DNA of 64,000 bases. Source: Garcia nutans. Taxonomy: Eukaryota; Streptophyta; Magnoliopsida; Malpighiales; Euphorbiaceae. The stretch's first letter is position 1, and each line of letters starts with the position of its first letter. Below are positions 50,391 to 63,125 of the stretch, piece after piece. The notes under the pieces were generated by a model. The model searched no databases and had not been told where the DNA came from. It was given only the letters and a program-made list of their open reading frames with translations. The DNA lies in NCBI GenBank assembly GCA_947685225.1, contig CANTUV010000008.1:30000001-30064000 (forward strand), read 5' to 3'. A program made the translations under genes and the position numbers.

Positions 50391-52537
50391 CCTTCCCTGT
50401 TACCTGCACGATAAACCATAATCGTGCTAAGCCAATAGCTTAGTGGTACAAACTATAATAATACTATGTTTCAATGCAATGCCAATGTCACAAAATCAAT
50501 TTCATACACTATTAAAAAGAATATTATATTTCAACATCTTACCATGCCACATTCATTCTCAATAAGATACTTATGCATTATAATCATCTCATTATTCGTT
50601 GGTTTCACCATTCAAGAATCACATTGAAGACAAAGACAAACATGGGCCCAAAAGACACTAATATGCCATTCAACTTTCAGAGTTAATGTTTTGGTTTAAT
50701 TATCACATTTATCATTATCATTATCCCAACTAGGCTTCAAGGATTTAGGTTCAACCAAGCTTCAAGGGGAACAAAGCATGCTAAGTATCAACCCAACTTG
50801 GCTTCAAGAACCAAACCCAACCTAGCTTCAAGGGTTGTAACATCTCAATTAGGCTTCAAGGACTAGACCCAACCAAGCTTCAAGGGGAGTTAAGCATGCT
50901 AAACTTCAACCCAACTTGGCTTCAAGGATCAAGCCCAACCTAACTTCAAGAGATTGTTACTATAGGCATGCCACCAACAACAAAACTCTGAAAATGGAAT
51001 AACACATTAGTCACACAATTCATTAATTATTTCATTTTCAATTTCATTCTCATTTACTCATCATGCCTAAGGCAATCATGCCTCAATCATCCCATTGACA
51101 TCATTATCATTTTAGCCAACAACCATGGCTCCATATCTCATCAAGAGAGTATATATATATATCATCAATTGCATTGAACATTGTCTAGGCAAACATGCCT
51201 CAATTATATCATTTACATCATTATAACAAACCGCATTGGCTTCAGATCTCATTATATCTCAATTCACATTATTCAAGTGTACACAACCAATTGTATTAAC
51301 ATACATTTACATGCTCATCACAACATTCACATTATACCAAACATAACATTATTAATATGTATCAACCATGCATTAGATTTCTTAACACATTTACAAACAA
51401 TTGTATGTTAAGTCTCAACATCATATGAATGTATGCAATAATGTAGTTTGTACTTACCTTAAGCACCTCTTACACAAATCCATACACTTCCTCTTCCAAC
51501 ACTTCTTCACCACTTGAATTAGGGCAAATTATCTTCTTCAAGACCTAATCTACAAATGATAAAATACATCAATTCCAATGCAAATATTCACTTAATAACC
51601 TCTTACTAGACCCTGAAATCACAAATTACAACTCAACACCACTAACTAGGGCCCACGTCCGTGGCCTCCCAACCCCACGGTCGTGGCCTCACTAACCCCC
51701 ATGGGCGTGGGTTAGAAAATGAATCTGTCCAATTGTCCAACACCCCCACGGGCGTGGCATCCAAGGGCCACGGGTGTGGCATCCAAGATGCTTCTGTTTC
51801 GGACCAAATTCACATATTCTATGCTTACAACTCCAACAAACACAAACAACATGAAAAATCTATGAAAATAATTGATCAAACTCAAGTTAAACATCACTTA
51901 CCACTTCAAAACCCTAAAACCAACATCACCCTTACTATTCCAATACCAACATCAACCTAACTTCTTATCTTTAACTCAATTCCAACACATACAAACACAC
52001 CATAATCAAACCTATTCACACTATCACAAATCAACAATCAACTCATTCACAACTTCAAATAAAACAAGAGAAATCAAGAGAGAACTTACCAAAGTTGATG
52101 AAACTTCACAATTTTCCAACTTAATCACTTGATTCTTCCTTCAAATTGCTCTTAGAACTCAAAACCTTTCTTGCTCTCTTGTGTCTTTGAGATGCCCTGC
52201 CAAACAATTGAAAATGAAGAAAATGAAGAGTAAAAGAAGTAAAGTCAAATATTGATTCCTCAATTTAATCTCCACCAAGCATATATAATAATATAATATT
52301 CCAATTTCTCTCTTCCACTCATTTAATTTCCTCTAATTACTTAATTAAAAATAAAAATAACAAAATATCTTCTTCCTTTGACCATCACATTTGACTTGTA
52401 TATATGTTATATATATTGCCATATATACAACATATACACTCTCTTTTAAATTCTTTTCTCTTTCAAATTAACATATACATTCAATCCAATTGCAATAATA
52501 ATATCAAAACTTCTAGGGCACACTTTGGGATATTACA
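50391..52537 (-). repeat. 3' LTR of element G, left end missing
   Basis: Ends GGGATATTACA at 52537. It carries the bracketed CTTCAAGG cassette (50671-50997) and a CCACGGGCGTGG array (51655-51785). Confidence 0.88.
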
Positions 52538-52539
52538 AT

Positions 52540-52575
52540 TCTCCCCCTCTAAAAAGAAATTTCGTCCTCGAAATT
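52540..52575 (-). other. Polypurine tract and perfect hairpin of element G
   Basis: On the minus strand AGAGGGGGAGAA (52540-52551) is preceded in sense by AATTTCG-TCCT-CGAAATT (plus 52558-52575), a perfect 7-bp stem. Confidence 0.85.
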
Positions 52576-52583
52576 ACCTGATA

Positions 52584-55500
52584 TTATATCTGAAACAATT
52601 GAGGATATTGATCTGGCATTGCTTGCTCACTCTCCCAAGTGACCTCTTCTCTACCATGATTCTTCCTAAGAACCTTCACCAGTGGCACTTTCTTATTTCT
52701 CAACTCTTTCACTTCATGTGCCAAAATAGCAACTGGTTCTTCTTCAAATGTCAGATCCGAACTCACCTCAATGGATTCAAGTGGCAAGATATGAGATGGA
52801 TATGATCTATACCTCCGCAACATAGAAACATGAAATACATTATGGATTCTGTCCAACTCGGGCGGCAAAGCAAGACGATAAGCAACTGGTCCAACTTTTT
52901 CTAAAATTTCATACGGTCCAATAAAACGAGGACTCAGCTTCCCTCTTCGACCAAATCTCAATATCTTTTTCCAGGGAGATACTTTCAAAAACACTTTATC
53001 TCCAACATCAAACTCTATGTCTCTTCTTTTTAAATCAGAATAAGACTTATGCCGATCCGAAGCTGCTTTTAACCGATCCCGAATAATTCTCACCTTCTCT
53101 TCAGTCTCTTTAACCAAATCAGGACCAATTAACTTGCCCTCTCCAATTTCATTCCAACATAAAGGTGTTTTGCATCTTCTACCATACAATGCCTCAAATG
53201 GTGCCATACCAATACTGGATTGATGACTGTTGTTGTAAGCAAATTCCACAAGTGGCAAAAATCTGTCCCAACTTCCAGAGAAGTCAATGACACAGCTTCT
53301 CAACATATCCTCAATAATCTGTATCACTCTCTCTGACTGCCCATCTATCTGTGGATGAAAATCAGTACAAAAGTGTAATCAAGAACCCAATGCATTATGC
53401 AAACTTTTCCAAAACCTCGAAGTAAATCTAGGATCTCGATCAGACACCAAAGAAATTGGGACTCCATGCAACTTTACTATCTCCCTAATATATAACTCAG
53501 CCAGCCTTTCAAGAGAATAGTCCATTCTAACAGGAAGAAAATGAGCTATTTTAGTCAACTGATCAACAATCACCCAAATAGCATCATGTTTCTTCTGAGT
53601 CAATGGCAATCCAGACACAAAATCCATTGTCACTCTCTCCCATTTCCATTCAGGCACTGTTAAAGGTTGAAGTAACCCTGTTGAACTTGATGCTCAGCTT
53701 TTACCCTCTGACACGTGAGACACTTGGATACAAACTCCGCTATGTCTCTCTTCATACCAGACCACCAGTAGTGCTGTTTCAAATCATGGTACATCTTTGT
53801 ACTACCTGGATGCAAAGCAAAAACCGATTGGTGTGCTTCCTCTAAAATAATCTTTCTCAAACTATCATCATCAGGAACACACAACCTATCCTTGAACCAC
53901 AGGTTACCATCACTTTTTACATTGAAATCTTGGCTCTCCCCATTTTGGCAATCTGATATAATCTTCTAAATTTTCTCGTCAGCCAATTGAGCCTCCTTTA
54001 TCTGATCCAACAATACTGGTCTCAACTGTAATTGAGCCAATAAGGCACCATCATCACATACTTCAAAACTAGAATGCAACGCTCTCAACTCAACAAGCAA
54101 TGAGAACGAATGAACAGCCAAACTTGCCAAAGACTTCTGACTCAAGGCATCAACAACTACATTTGCCTTACCAGGATGATAATCAATCAAACAGTCGTAG
54201 TCTTTAATAAGTTCTAACCATCGCCTTTGCCGAAGATTTAGCTCCTTCTGAACACCCAAATATTTCAAACTTTTATGATCCGTATAGATAAAACATTTCT
54301 CCCCATATAAGTAGTGTCGCCAAATCTTCAAAGCAAACACTATAGCTGCCAACTCCAAATCATGAGTCAAATAACTAAGCTCGTGCGGCTTCAACTACCG
54401 AGAAGCATAAGCTATGACTTTACCCTCTTGCATCAAAACACATCCTAAACCATTATGTGAAGCATCACTGTAAATCACATATGGTTTATCTTCCATGGGT
54501 AAAGTAAGAATAGGCGCTTGAGTCAACATTTCTTTCAACTGCTCAAAGCTAGCTTGACACTGATCCGTCCACACAAATCTAACTCCCTTCCGAAGTAATC
54601 TGGTGAGTGGAGTAGCTATCAAAGAAAAACCTTTCACAAATCGTTGATAATAACCTGCCAAACCCAGAAAACTTCTAACTTCAGTCATTGACTTTGGTGG
54701 ACTCCAATTCAAAATAGCTTCAACTTTACTTGGATCAACTCTTATACCATCCGCTGAAACTATATGACCCAGAAAAGTAACTTGGTCAAGCCAAAACTCA
54801 CACTTCGATAGCTTAGCATACAACTGCTTCTCTCTCAAGATCTGTAATACAATCTGTAGATGCTTGTCATGCTCCTCCTTATTACGTGAATACACCAAAA
54901 TATCATCGATGAAAACCACCACAAACTGATCCAGATAGGGCCTAAACACCCTATTCATCAAATCCATGAAAGCTGCAGGTGCATTCGTTAACCCAAAAGG
55001 CATCACCAATAACTCATAATGCCCATATCTTGTGCGGAAAGCTGTCTTAGAAATATCTTCAGCTCTAACCTTCAATTGATGGTACCCTAATCTCAAATCA
55101 ATCTTGGAAAACACTGCTGCTCCCTTCAATTGATCAAAGAGATCATCAATCCTAGGCAAAGGATATTTATTCTTAATAGTCACTTTGTTCAATTGCCTAT
55201 AATCAATGCATAACCTCAAAGTACCATCCTTTTTCTTCACAAACAATACAGGAGCTCCCCAAGGAGAAACACTAGGGCAAGTAAACCCTTTATCCAGCAA
55301 CTCCTGCAATTGCACCTTCAACTCCCTCAATTCAGCAGGTGCCATGCGATAAGGAGTGATAGAGATGGGAGTGGTACCAGGCAACAAATCGATACCAAAC
55401 TCAACCTCTCTCTCATGGGGTAACCCTGGCAACTCCTCAGGAAACACATCCTGAAAATCTGCAACTGTGGTTATATTATTAAGTTGAGAACCCATTACTC

Positions 55501-56109
55501 TAGTATCCACCATATGAGCAAGATAAGCATCACACCCTTTTCTAATCAACTTTCTAGCTGTAACAGCTGAAACAAACAGGGATGCAAATTGTCTCTGCTC
55601 ACTAGATACCATCACACTTCTACCATCACCGGTTCTCAAAGTAACACACTTCTTTTGACAGTCTACCATAGCTCCATGCTTAGAAAAACAATCCATGCCT
55701 AAGATCAAATCATACTCCTTAAAAGGCATTTCAATCAAATCACCAAGAAACTCCTCTCCTTGCACCACAACAGCACTATCACGATGCACCTTACTCACCA
55801 CAACACTATGTCCTAAAGGATTTGTCACCAAGACATCAAATCCTAAGGATTCTGAATGCAATTCAGACACAGGCAAGATAGATGCACTTATATATGAATG
55901 TGTAGATCCTGGATCAATTAAAGCAAGTACTGAAATGCCAAATAAAGAAAATGTACCCGCTATAACTGCTGAAGCATCCGGCTGCCTCTGCATCACATAT
56001 ACTCTCTGAGAAGATTCGGCCTCATCTGGCCTACTACCTTTGGATGAAGATCCTCCTCTCTGACTAAACCCGGGTCTACCACCTCTACTAAAACCTCTAC
56101 CCCCTCGAC
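52584..56109 (-). pseudogene. Element G pol (gag mostly deleted), broken
   Basis: Order: protease LIDPGSTHSYIS (about 55910), reverse transcriptase with intact FIDDILVYS (about 54900), RNase H, integrase with HHCC finger and DDE residues, and a chromodomain ending YPQLFQI at 52584. Gag is cut off at 56109, upstream of the protease linker, and fused to LTR sequence. Other breaks: Gln to stop near 54393, Gln to stop near 53964, a 1-base deletion near 53680 and Arg to stop near 53377. These are few breaks compared with C, in line with the near-identical LTRs. Confidence 0.9.
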
Positions 56110-57439
56110 AACCTATACATCATTATAACAAACCGCATTGGCTTTAGATCTCATTATATCTCAATTCACATTATTCAAGTGTACACAACCAATTGTATTA
56201 ACATACATTTACATGCTCATCACAACATTCACATTATACCAAACATAACATTATTAATATGTATCAACCATGCATTAGATTTCTTAACACATTTACAAAT
56301 AATTGTATGTTAAGTCTCAACATCATATGAATGTATGCAATAATGTAGTTTGTACTTACCTTAAGCACCTCTTACACAAATCTATACACTTCCTCTTCCA
56401 ACACTTCTTCACCACTTGAATTAGGGCAAATTATCTTCTTCAAGACCTAATCCACAAATGATAAAATACATCAATTCCAATGCAAATATTCACTTAATAA
56501 CCTCTTACTAGACCCTAAAATCACAAATTACAACTCAACACCACTAACTAGGGTCCACGGCCATGGCCTCCCAACCCCACGGTCGTGGCCTCACAAACCC
56601 CCCACGGGCGTGGGTTAGAAAATGAATCTGTCCAATTGTCCAACACCCCACGGGCATGGCATCTAAAGGCCACGGGCGTGGCATCCAAGATGCTTCTGTT
56701 TCAGACCAAATTCACATATTCTATGCCTACAACTCCAATAAACACAAACAACATGAAAAATCTATGAAAATAATTGATCAAACTCAAGTTAAACATCACT
56801 TACCACTTCAAAACCCTAAAACCAACATCACCCTTACTCTTCCAATACCAACATCAACCTAACTTCTTATCTTTAACTCAATTCCAACACATACAAACAC
56901 ACCATAATCAAACCTATTCACACTATTACAAATCAACAATCAACTCATTCACAACTTCAAATAAAACAAGAGAAATCAAGAGAGAACTTACCAAAGTTGA
57001 TGAAACTTCACAATTTTCCAACTTAATCACTTGATTCTTCCTTCAAATTGCTCTTAGAACTCAAAACCTTTCTTGCTCTCTTATGTCTTTGAGATGCCCG
57101 GCCAAACAATTGAAAATGAAGAAAATGAAGAGTAAAAGAAGTAAAGTCAAATATTGATTCCTCAATTTAATCTCCACCAAGCATATATAATAATATAATA
57201 TTCCAATTTCTCTCTTCCACTCATTTAATTTCCTATAATTACTTAATTAAAAATAAAAATAACAAAATATCTTCTTCCTTTGACCATCACATTTGACTTG
57301 TATATATGTTATATATATTTCCATATATACAACATATACACTCTCTTTTAAATTCTTTTCTCTTTCAAATTAACATATACATTCAATCCAATTGCAATAA
57401 TAATATCAAAACTTCTAGGGCACACTTTGGGATATTACA
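56110..57439 (-). repeat. 5' LTR of element G, inner part missing
   Basis: Aligns to 51210-52537 at nearly equal length, with roughly 1-2% differences by eye. It starts abruptly after gag sequence at CGACAACCTATACATC. Confidence 0.88.
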
Positions 57440-60400
57440 TTACGGATCACAAAAGTTTAAAATATTTGGGTGTTCAGAAGGAGCTAAATCTTCGGCAAAG
57501 GCGATAGTTAGAACTGATTAAGGACTACGAGTGTTTGATTGAGTATCATCCTGGTAAGGCGAATGTAGTTGCTGATGCCTTGAGTCAGAAGTCTTTGGCA
57601 GGTTTAGCTATTTATTCGCTCTCGTTGCTTGTTGAGTTGAGAGAGTTGCATGCTAGTTTTGAAGTATGTGATGACGGTGCATTATTGGCTCAGTTACAGT
57701 TGAGACCAGTATTGTTGGATCAGATAAAGGAGGCTCAATTGGCGGATGAGAAAATTCAGAAGATTGTATTAGATTGCTAAAGTGGGGAGAGCCGAGATTT
57801 CTATGTGAAAAGTGATGGTAGCCTTTGGTTCAAGGATAGGTTGTGTGTTCCTGATGATGATAGTTTGAGAAAGATTATTTTAGAGGAAGCACACCAATCG
57901 GTTTTTGCTATGCATCCAGGTAGTACAAAGGTGTACCATGATTTGAAACAACACTAGTGGTGGTTTGGTATGAAGAGAGACATAGCAGAATTGTATCCAA
58001 ATGTCTCACTTGTCAGAGGGTGAAAGCTGAGCATCAAGTTCCAACAGGGTTGCTTCAACCTTTAACAGTGCCTGAATGGAAATGGGAGAGAGTAACAATG
58101 GATTTTGTGTCTGGTTTGCCATTGACTCAAAAGAAGCATGATGCTATTTGGGTGATTGTTGATCGGTTGACAAAGACAACTCATTTCCTTCCTGTTAGAA
58201 TGGACTATTCTCTTGAAAGATTGGCTGAGCTGTATATAAGTGAAATAGTGAAGTTGCATGGAGTCTCAATTTCTTTAGTGTCTGATCGAGATCCCCAGTT
58301 TACTTCGAGGTTTTGGAAGAGTTTACATGGTGCTTTGGGTTCTCGATTGCACTTTAGTACTACTTTTCATCCACAGACAGATGGGCAGTCAGAGAGAGTG
58401 ATACAGATTATTGAGGATATGTTGAGAAGCTGTGTCATTGATTTCTCTGGAAGTTGGGACAGATTTTTGCCACTTGTGGAATTTGCTTACAACAACAGTC
58501 ATCAATCCAGTATTGGTATGGTACCATTTGAGGCATTGTATGGTAGAAGATGCAGAACGCCTTTATGTTGGAATGAAATTGGAGAGGGCAAGTTAATTTG
58601 TCCTGATTTGGTTAAAGAAACTAAAGAGAAAGTGAAGATAATTCGGGATCGGTTGAAAACAGCTTCAGATCGGCAGAAGTCTTATTCAGATTTGAAAAGA
58701 AGAGACATAGAATTTGAGGTTGGAGATAAAGTATTTTTGAAAGTATCTCCTTGGAAAAGGATTTTAAGATTTGGTCAAAGAGGGAAGCTGAATCCTCATT
58801 TCATTGGACCGTATGAAGTTCTTGAAAGAGTTGGGCCAGTTGCTTATCGTGTAATATCCTCATTTATGCCCTAGAAGTTTTGCATATTGTTGTTGCTGTT
58901 ATTGTTATATATTGGATTGAATATATGTGTTAAATTGTAAGAGAAAAGAAATTGAGAAGAGAAAGTATATGTATATGTATTTTGGGAAGAAATAGGGTTT
59001 AGAGACAAATTTATATGTTGTGTATATGTTAATATATATGACATATAAAGTGGTCAAAAGGCTTGGTCAATGCAAGAGAAGATATTTATTTGAGATTGGT
59101 AAATTACTTAATTGGGCACATATAAGACAAAAAGATAATTATGTGAATAAGGGCACTTTGGTAATTGCTTGGATAAAATCATATGGTGGATATTTAAAGA
59201 AGGTTTGACTTGTGTTTTCTTCATCATTTCTTCTTCTTCTTCTTGTTGATGGCCGGCCCTCCATAGCCAAAGAGAAAGAAAGAGACAAGTGATGGTTTTG
59301 ATGATTTCAAGCTTAAATTGAAGAAAGATTAAGTGTTCAAGTGTTGATTTAAGAAGTTTTTAACTAAGGTAAGATCTTTTCTCTAATTTCTTCAATTCTT
59401 TTGAAGTGGTATGATTAAGTTGCTTATGGTATGATTGTAAGTATTGATTTTGCTTGATAGATGAGAAGTTGGGTTGGTGTTGGTGATGGAAGAGTAAGAT
59501 TGGTGTTTAGTGAAATTGTTTCTGTTTTAGGATTAGTAAAGGCTGTGACTTGTATGATTTTTAATTAATTTTAGAAAAATGTTCTTGAAGTGAATTTTTG
59601 ATATGTTGTGCCTCTATGAGTCTAGAATGACTGAAAAATATGTTGATTCGATTTTGGAATGGTTATGAGTTTAGAAAGATTATTTTCATTAGACCTGTTC
59701 CAGCAGGTACCTTAACTGGGACAGCTATATTTCGTGATTTGTAATAAAATGTAGAAAAATCATATCCAATCGAATTTTGGATATGTTGTTTCTTAGTGAG
59801 TTTAGTATTTGAGAAAAATAATTTGGAATCACGTTGATTGAATTTGATTTATGGAATTCACAAAGTTCAGAACTGCTGCCAGGATGCAGGGCAATTGGGG
59901 CAGTCTGGTTAGGTGAACTATTTGACCAAGATTTTGTGTTCAGTTTGATCTGAAATTTTAAAGGGATGATTTTAAGATACAAAACTAAATTATGTAAAAA
60001 TTTTAGAATTTTTAGTCAAGTAGATTATTTTATACAATTTTTCAAAATAAGGATTAAATGGAGTTTAAAACCAGAATGTACTATTTATGGTTAGGGTTTT
60101 AATTCTTTGTTCTTCTTGCATTGCTTTGGTTTTCCAAAGGTAGGTTGGTCCTTAAACCTAACCCTAAACACTTTAAACACACTTGAATCAATGAATGTTA
60201 TAATCAATTGTTCTTTGCCCTAATTGCATTGTTGAGATTGAACAATGTTATGTTGTGCATTGTGAATGGTAATGTGTTTCATGAGTAATGTGGAATGAAA
60301 TGTTGATATTTATGAATGATGCTATGTGAGATATAATGTGATCATGGATGAGATATATATATATATATACTTGAATAATGAGATGTTATATTGTGAAATG

Positions 60401-60565
60401 AAATGTGAAGCCATTGTTATTGGCTAAGATGATGTAATTGAAAGAAAGAAGGCATGTTTGCCTAAATGTGATGAGAATTGAGAATGGAAATGAATTGTTT
60501 GTTTAATATGTTATTCAGTTTCAGAGTTCTGGATTTGGGTGGCATGCCTAAGAAATGATGAAAGG

Positions 60566-60735
60566 TAACAGTCTTGCCGGGTTGAGGACCTCCTCATAGG
60601 TGTTGAGTTGATGGTCCAAGAGACTGGGTCTGTTACACTATGAGATATATGATTTGTAACAGTCTTGCCGGGTTGAGGATCTCCTCATATGTGTTGAGTT
60701 GATGATCCAAGAGACTGGGTCTGTTACACTATCCA
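60566..60735. repeat. Two ~90-bp tandem units in LTR F
   Basis: Both contain CAGTCTTGCCGGGTTGAGGA and CCAAGAGACTGGGTCTGTTA. They are bracketed by CAGTTTCAGAGTT (60516-60528) and AACTCTGAACTCTGAA (60802-60817). They resemble the cassette in L on the opposite strand. Confidence 0.9.
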
Positions 60736-61089
60736 TGGATAGAGATACATGTATATACATTGCCTACGGGCGTGATTATTGTGACTATGAACCAAAGCAG
60801 TAACTCTGAACTCTGAATATCGTATTAAATACTTGTTGGGCCCATAGGTGTCAAGGTTATATGAATGTCCTAAATAATGTTATGAGTTTAATGAAATGAG
60901 ATGTTGGTTATGGAGTATGATTGATTAATGTTGAATGTGAAAAGATGTTGAAATGTGGTATGCTCATATGACTATGATTTGTGAAATGCATAATTGTGTG
61001 GTTAACTTTATATTTATGATGTTGATCTTATCAATAACATATGTGGCATTGCATTTCATTAAAGCATACCGTTAGCATGTTTTATCTTA

Positions 61090-61127
61090 CTAAGCCGTTG
61101 GCTTAGCGCGATAGTGTTTAATCGCGC
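61090..61127 (+). other. Double hairpin in LTR F
   Basis: CTAAGCC-GTT-GGCTTAG (61090-61106), then GCGCGAT...ATCGCGC (61106-61127). The sense-strand view of the motif in B. Confidence 0.8.
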
Positions 61128-61983
61128 AGGTAGTAGAGTGGATAGAGTTGAACCCGAGAGTTCATCAAGACCTAGTGAGAGTAGACCTTGAAGAATCCAT
61201 TTTGGGAGCTTAAAGATCAGAGCAGACTTGCCAATCATGTATAAATTTTATGTGTTGTAAAACTTGAGTTTTGATGTATATGAATTTGTAAATATGTAAA
61301 TATTTTATAACTTCCGCTGTGTAATATTTAAATATGGGGGTTGTCACAAAACCTTTCTTTTATGTTGTACTAGAAGTGTAAATCCTTTTTGCAGGTTGTA
61401 GTTGAGGTTACAAGGGGGATTTATTGGGAGTGTACTGAGAATGATTTTGTTTGCATTGGTTTGTGTAAAATGTTTTTAAAAATAAGAAAAAAACCGGTTT
61501 TGTCGACACTTGGGACTCAATTTTTAGGCGAAACTATGGCAAAAATTTTGTAAAAATCGGAACTAAAATTTGACTAAGTAAAATTGGTAGCAACATTAGG
61601 TTAGTGTGGCGCCTCTACTCAGCTTACATATGTAGGTTGGGAAGGTGTGTTACATATCGTCTTGCTTTGCCACCTGAGTTGGATAAAATCCATAATGTAT
61701 TCCATGTTTCTATGTTGCGGAGGTACAGATCATATCCATCTCATATTTTTCCAGTTGAATCCTTTGAGGTGAATTCGGATCTGACATTTGAAGAAGAACC
61801 AGTTTCTATTTTGGCACATGAAGTGAAAGAGTTGAGATATAAGAAAGTGCCACTGGTGAAGGTTCTTTGGAAGAATCATGGTAGAGAAGAAGCAACTTGG
61901 GAAAGTGAGCAAGCAATGAGAGATCAATATCCTCAACTGTTTCAGACTTGATATCAGGTAATTTCAAGGATGAAATTTCTTTT

Positions 61984-61995
61984 AGAGGGGGAGAA
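61984..61995 (+). other. Polypurine tract of element E
   Basis: AGAGGGGGAGAA next to the 3' LTR start at 61997. It is preceded by AATTTCAAGGATGAAATT, a hairpin of the same kind as in G. Confidence 0.88.
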
Positions 61996-62098
61996 TTGTA
62001 ATATCCCAAAATGTGCCCTAGAAGTTTTGATATAATTGTTGCTTTATTTGGATTAAATGTATATGATTCTTTGGGAAGAGAAAAGAGGTGAAGAGAGT

Positions 62099-62136
62099 GT
62101 ATATGTTGTATATATGGAAATATATACAACATATAC
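62099..62136. promoter_or_regulatory. 17-bp perfect palindrome in U3 of LTR E
   Basis: GTATATGTTGTATATAT (62099-62115) and its complement (62120-62136) around a GGAA loop. The same stem as in A but a different loop. Confidence 0.6.
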
Positions 62137-62835
62137 ACAAGTCAAAGTGAATTATGGTCAAAGAAGATATTTATTTATAGTATTAATGAATTAATTAATT
62201 AAAGGAAAATAAGAAAATAAAATGGATGGAAGAGAGGAAATTTGATTATTTTAATATTAAAACACTTGGTGGAGGTTTTAAAGAGATTGAGTATTTGACT
62301 TTTCCTTCTCATTTTCTTTTCCTTTTCTTTTCTTTTCCTTTCTTGGCCGGACATCTCAAAGCAAGAGAGCAAGAGAGGGGTTGTGATTTCCAAGCTCTAA
62401 ATTGAAGAAAGATTCAAGTGATTAAGTTGGAGAATTTTGAAGTTTCATCAACTTTGGTAAGTTCTCTCTTTTCTTTTATTTTAATTGAAGTTGTGTTTGA
62501 GTTTGATAGATTGTTGTTGATAGTAAGAGTGTGGTTGATATGTGTTGTTTGATTGTGGTGTTTAAGAGTGTTTGGTTCAATTGATTATGGGTTTTGGGGT
62601 TGGATTGAAGGAAAGAGTAAGTTTGTTGAAAGAGAAAGTGTTATGGTTGTGTTTTGGGTTTGTGGTGATGATTATGAATTGTGTTTGATGTATGTTTTGA
62701 GTTGTTTGGTGTGTTTGCAAGTTTGTTATTGTTTTTGGGTATGTTTAATTAAGTTTGGTTGAAGTGGAAAATGGTGGAAGAAAGTGGTTTGTTGGATGTA
62801 GTGTTGTGGTGGCCGGAATCTGTATTTTTGGCCTG

Positions 62836-63125
62836 ACACGCCCATGAGCAAGACCAGATCTTTAGGCGTGTCAATGGTTCTGTGTTTTTGGATGGGTGAC
62901 ACGAGCAGTGACACGCCTATGTCACTGAGCGTGTCATAGCTACTGTGTTGTTGGAGAATTGACACGGCCATGAACACGCCCGTATTGTTGGGCATGTCAA
63001 TGTTTCTGTGAGACAGAATGTATTACACGTTCAGTGACACGCCCGTGGTTCCGAACGTGTCAAAGCTTCTGTGTTGTGAGTTTAGGGCATTGTCAGGGAC
63101 ACGCCCATGTTGTTGAGCATGTCAT
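62836..63125. repeat. GACACGC/GCGTGTC array in LTR E
   Basis: About five degenerate units with GACACGCCCATG / GCGTGTCA pairs, inverted relative to A, B and C because E is on the plus strand. Confidence 0.85.

Larger units (their letters stand above)
50391..57439 (-). mobile_element. Element G: Ty3/gypsy chromovirus (Tekay/Del-like) with large deletions
   Basis: A minus-strand element. Its 3' LTR lacks the inner ~400 bp on the left. Pol is nearly complete. Most of gag, the leader, the primer site and the inner half of the 5' LTR are gone. The remaining LTR parts (51210-52537 and 56110-57439) are almost identical by eye, so insertion was recent and the deletions are later. The right edge abuts plus-strand element E inside RNase H. 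Confidence 0.88.
58850..61654 (+). repeat. Solo LTR F (mosaic subfamily, 2805 bp)
   Basis: Sense TGTAATATCC ... GGTGTGTTACA with perfect TSD TATCG (58845-58849 and 61655-61659) and no interior. It is the same subfamily as D: family 1 ends and middle, a family 2 block at about 59520-60085 and a family 2-like end at 61370-61654. Confidence 0.95.
57440..61951 (+). pseudogene. Element E pol 3' part, broken and split by LTR F
   Basis: Begins at the RNase H motif T-D-H-K-S-L-K-Y-L, followed by the integrase HHCC finger, core (VTMDFVSGLP, VSDRDP, TDGQSERV) and, after F, LALPPELDKIHNVFHVSMLR and the chromodomain ending YPQLFQT (stop at 61949-61951). Breaks: Trp to stop at 57505-57507, Gln to stop at 57778-57780, a TAG near 57956, a 1-base deletion near 57991, and insertion of the 2.8-kb F at 58850. 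The 57957-58874 stretch is otherwise open; its last codons are F sequence. Confidence 0.92.

Noticed and set aside
51661..51960. Frame with HGRGL repeats in the G LTR
   Set aside because: It is the CCACGGGCGTGG array read as protein. The second LTR copy has shifted frames, so coding is unlikely.
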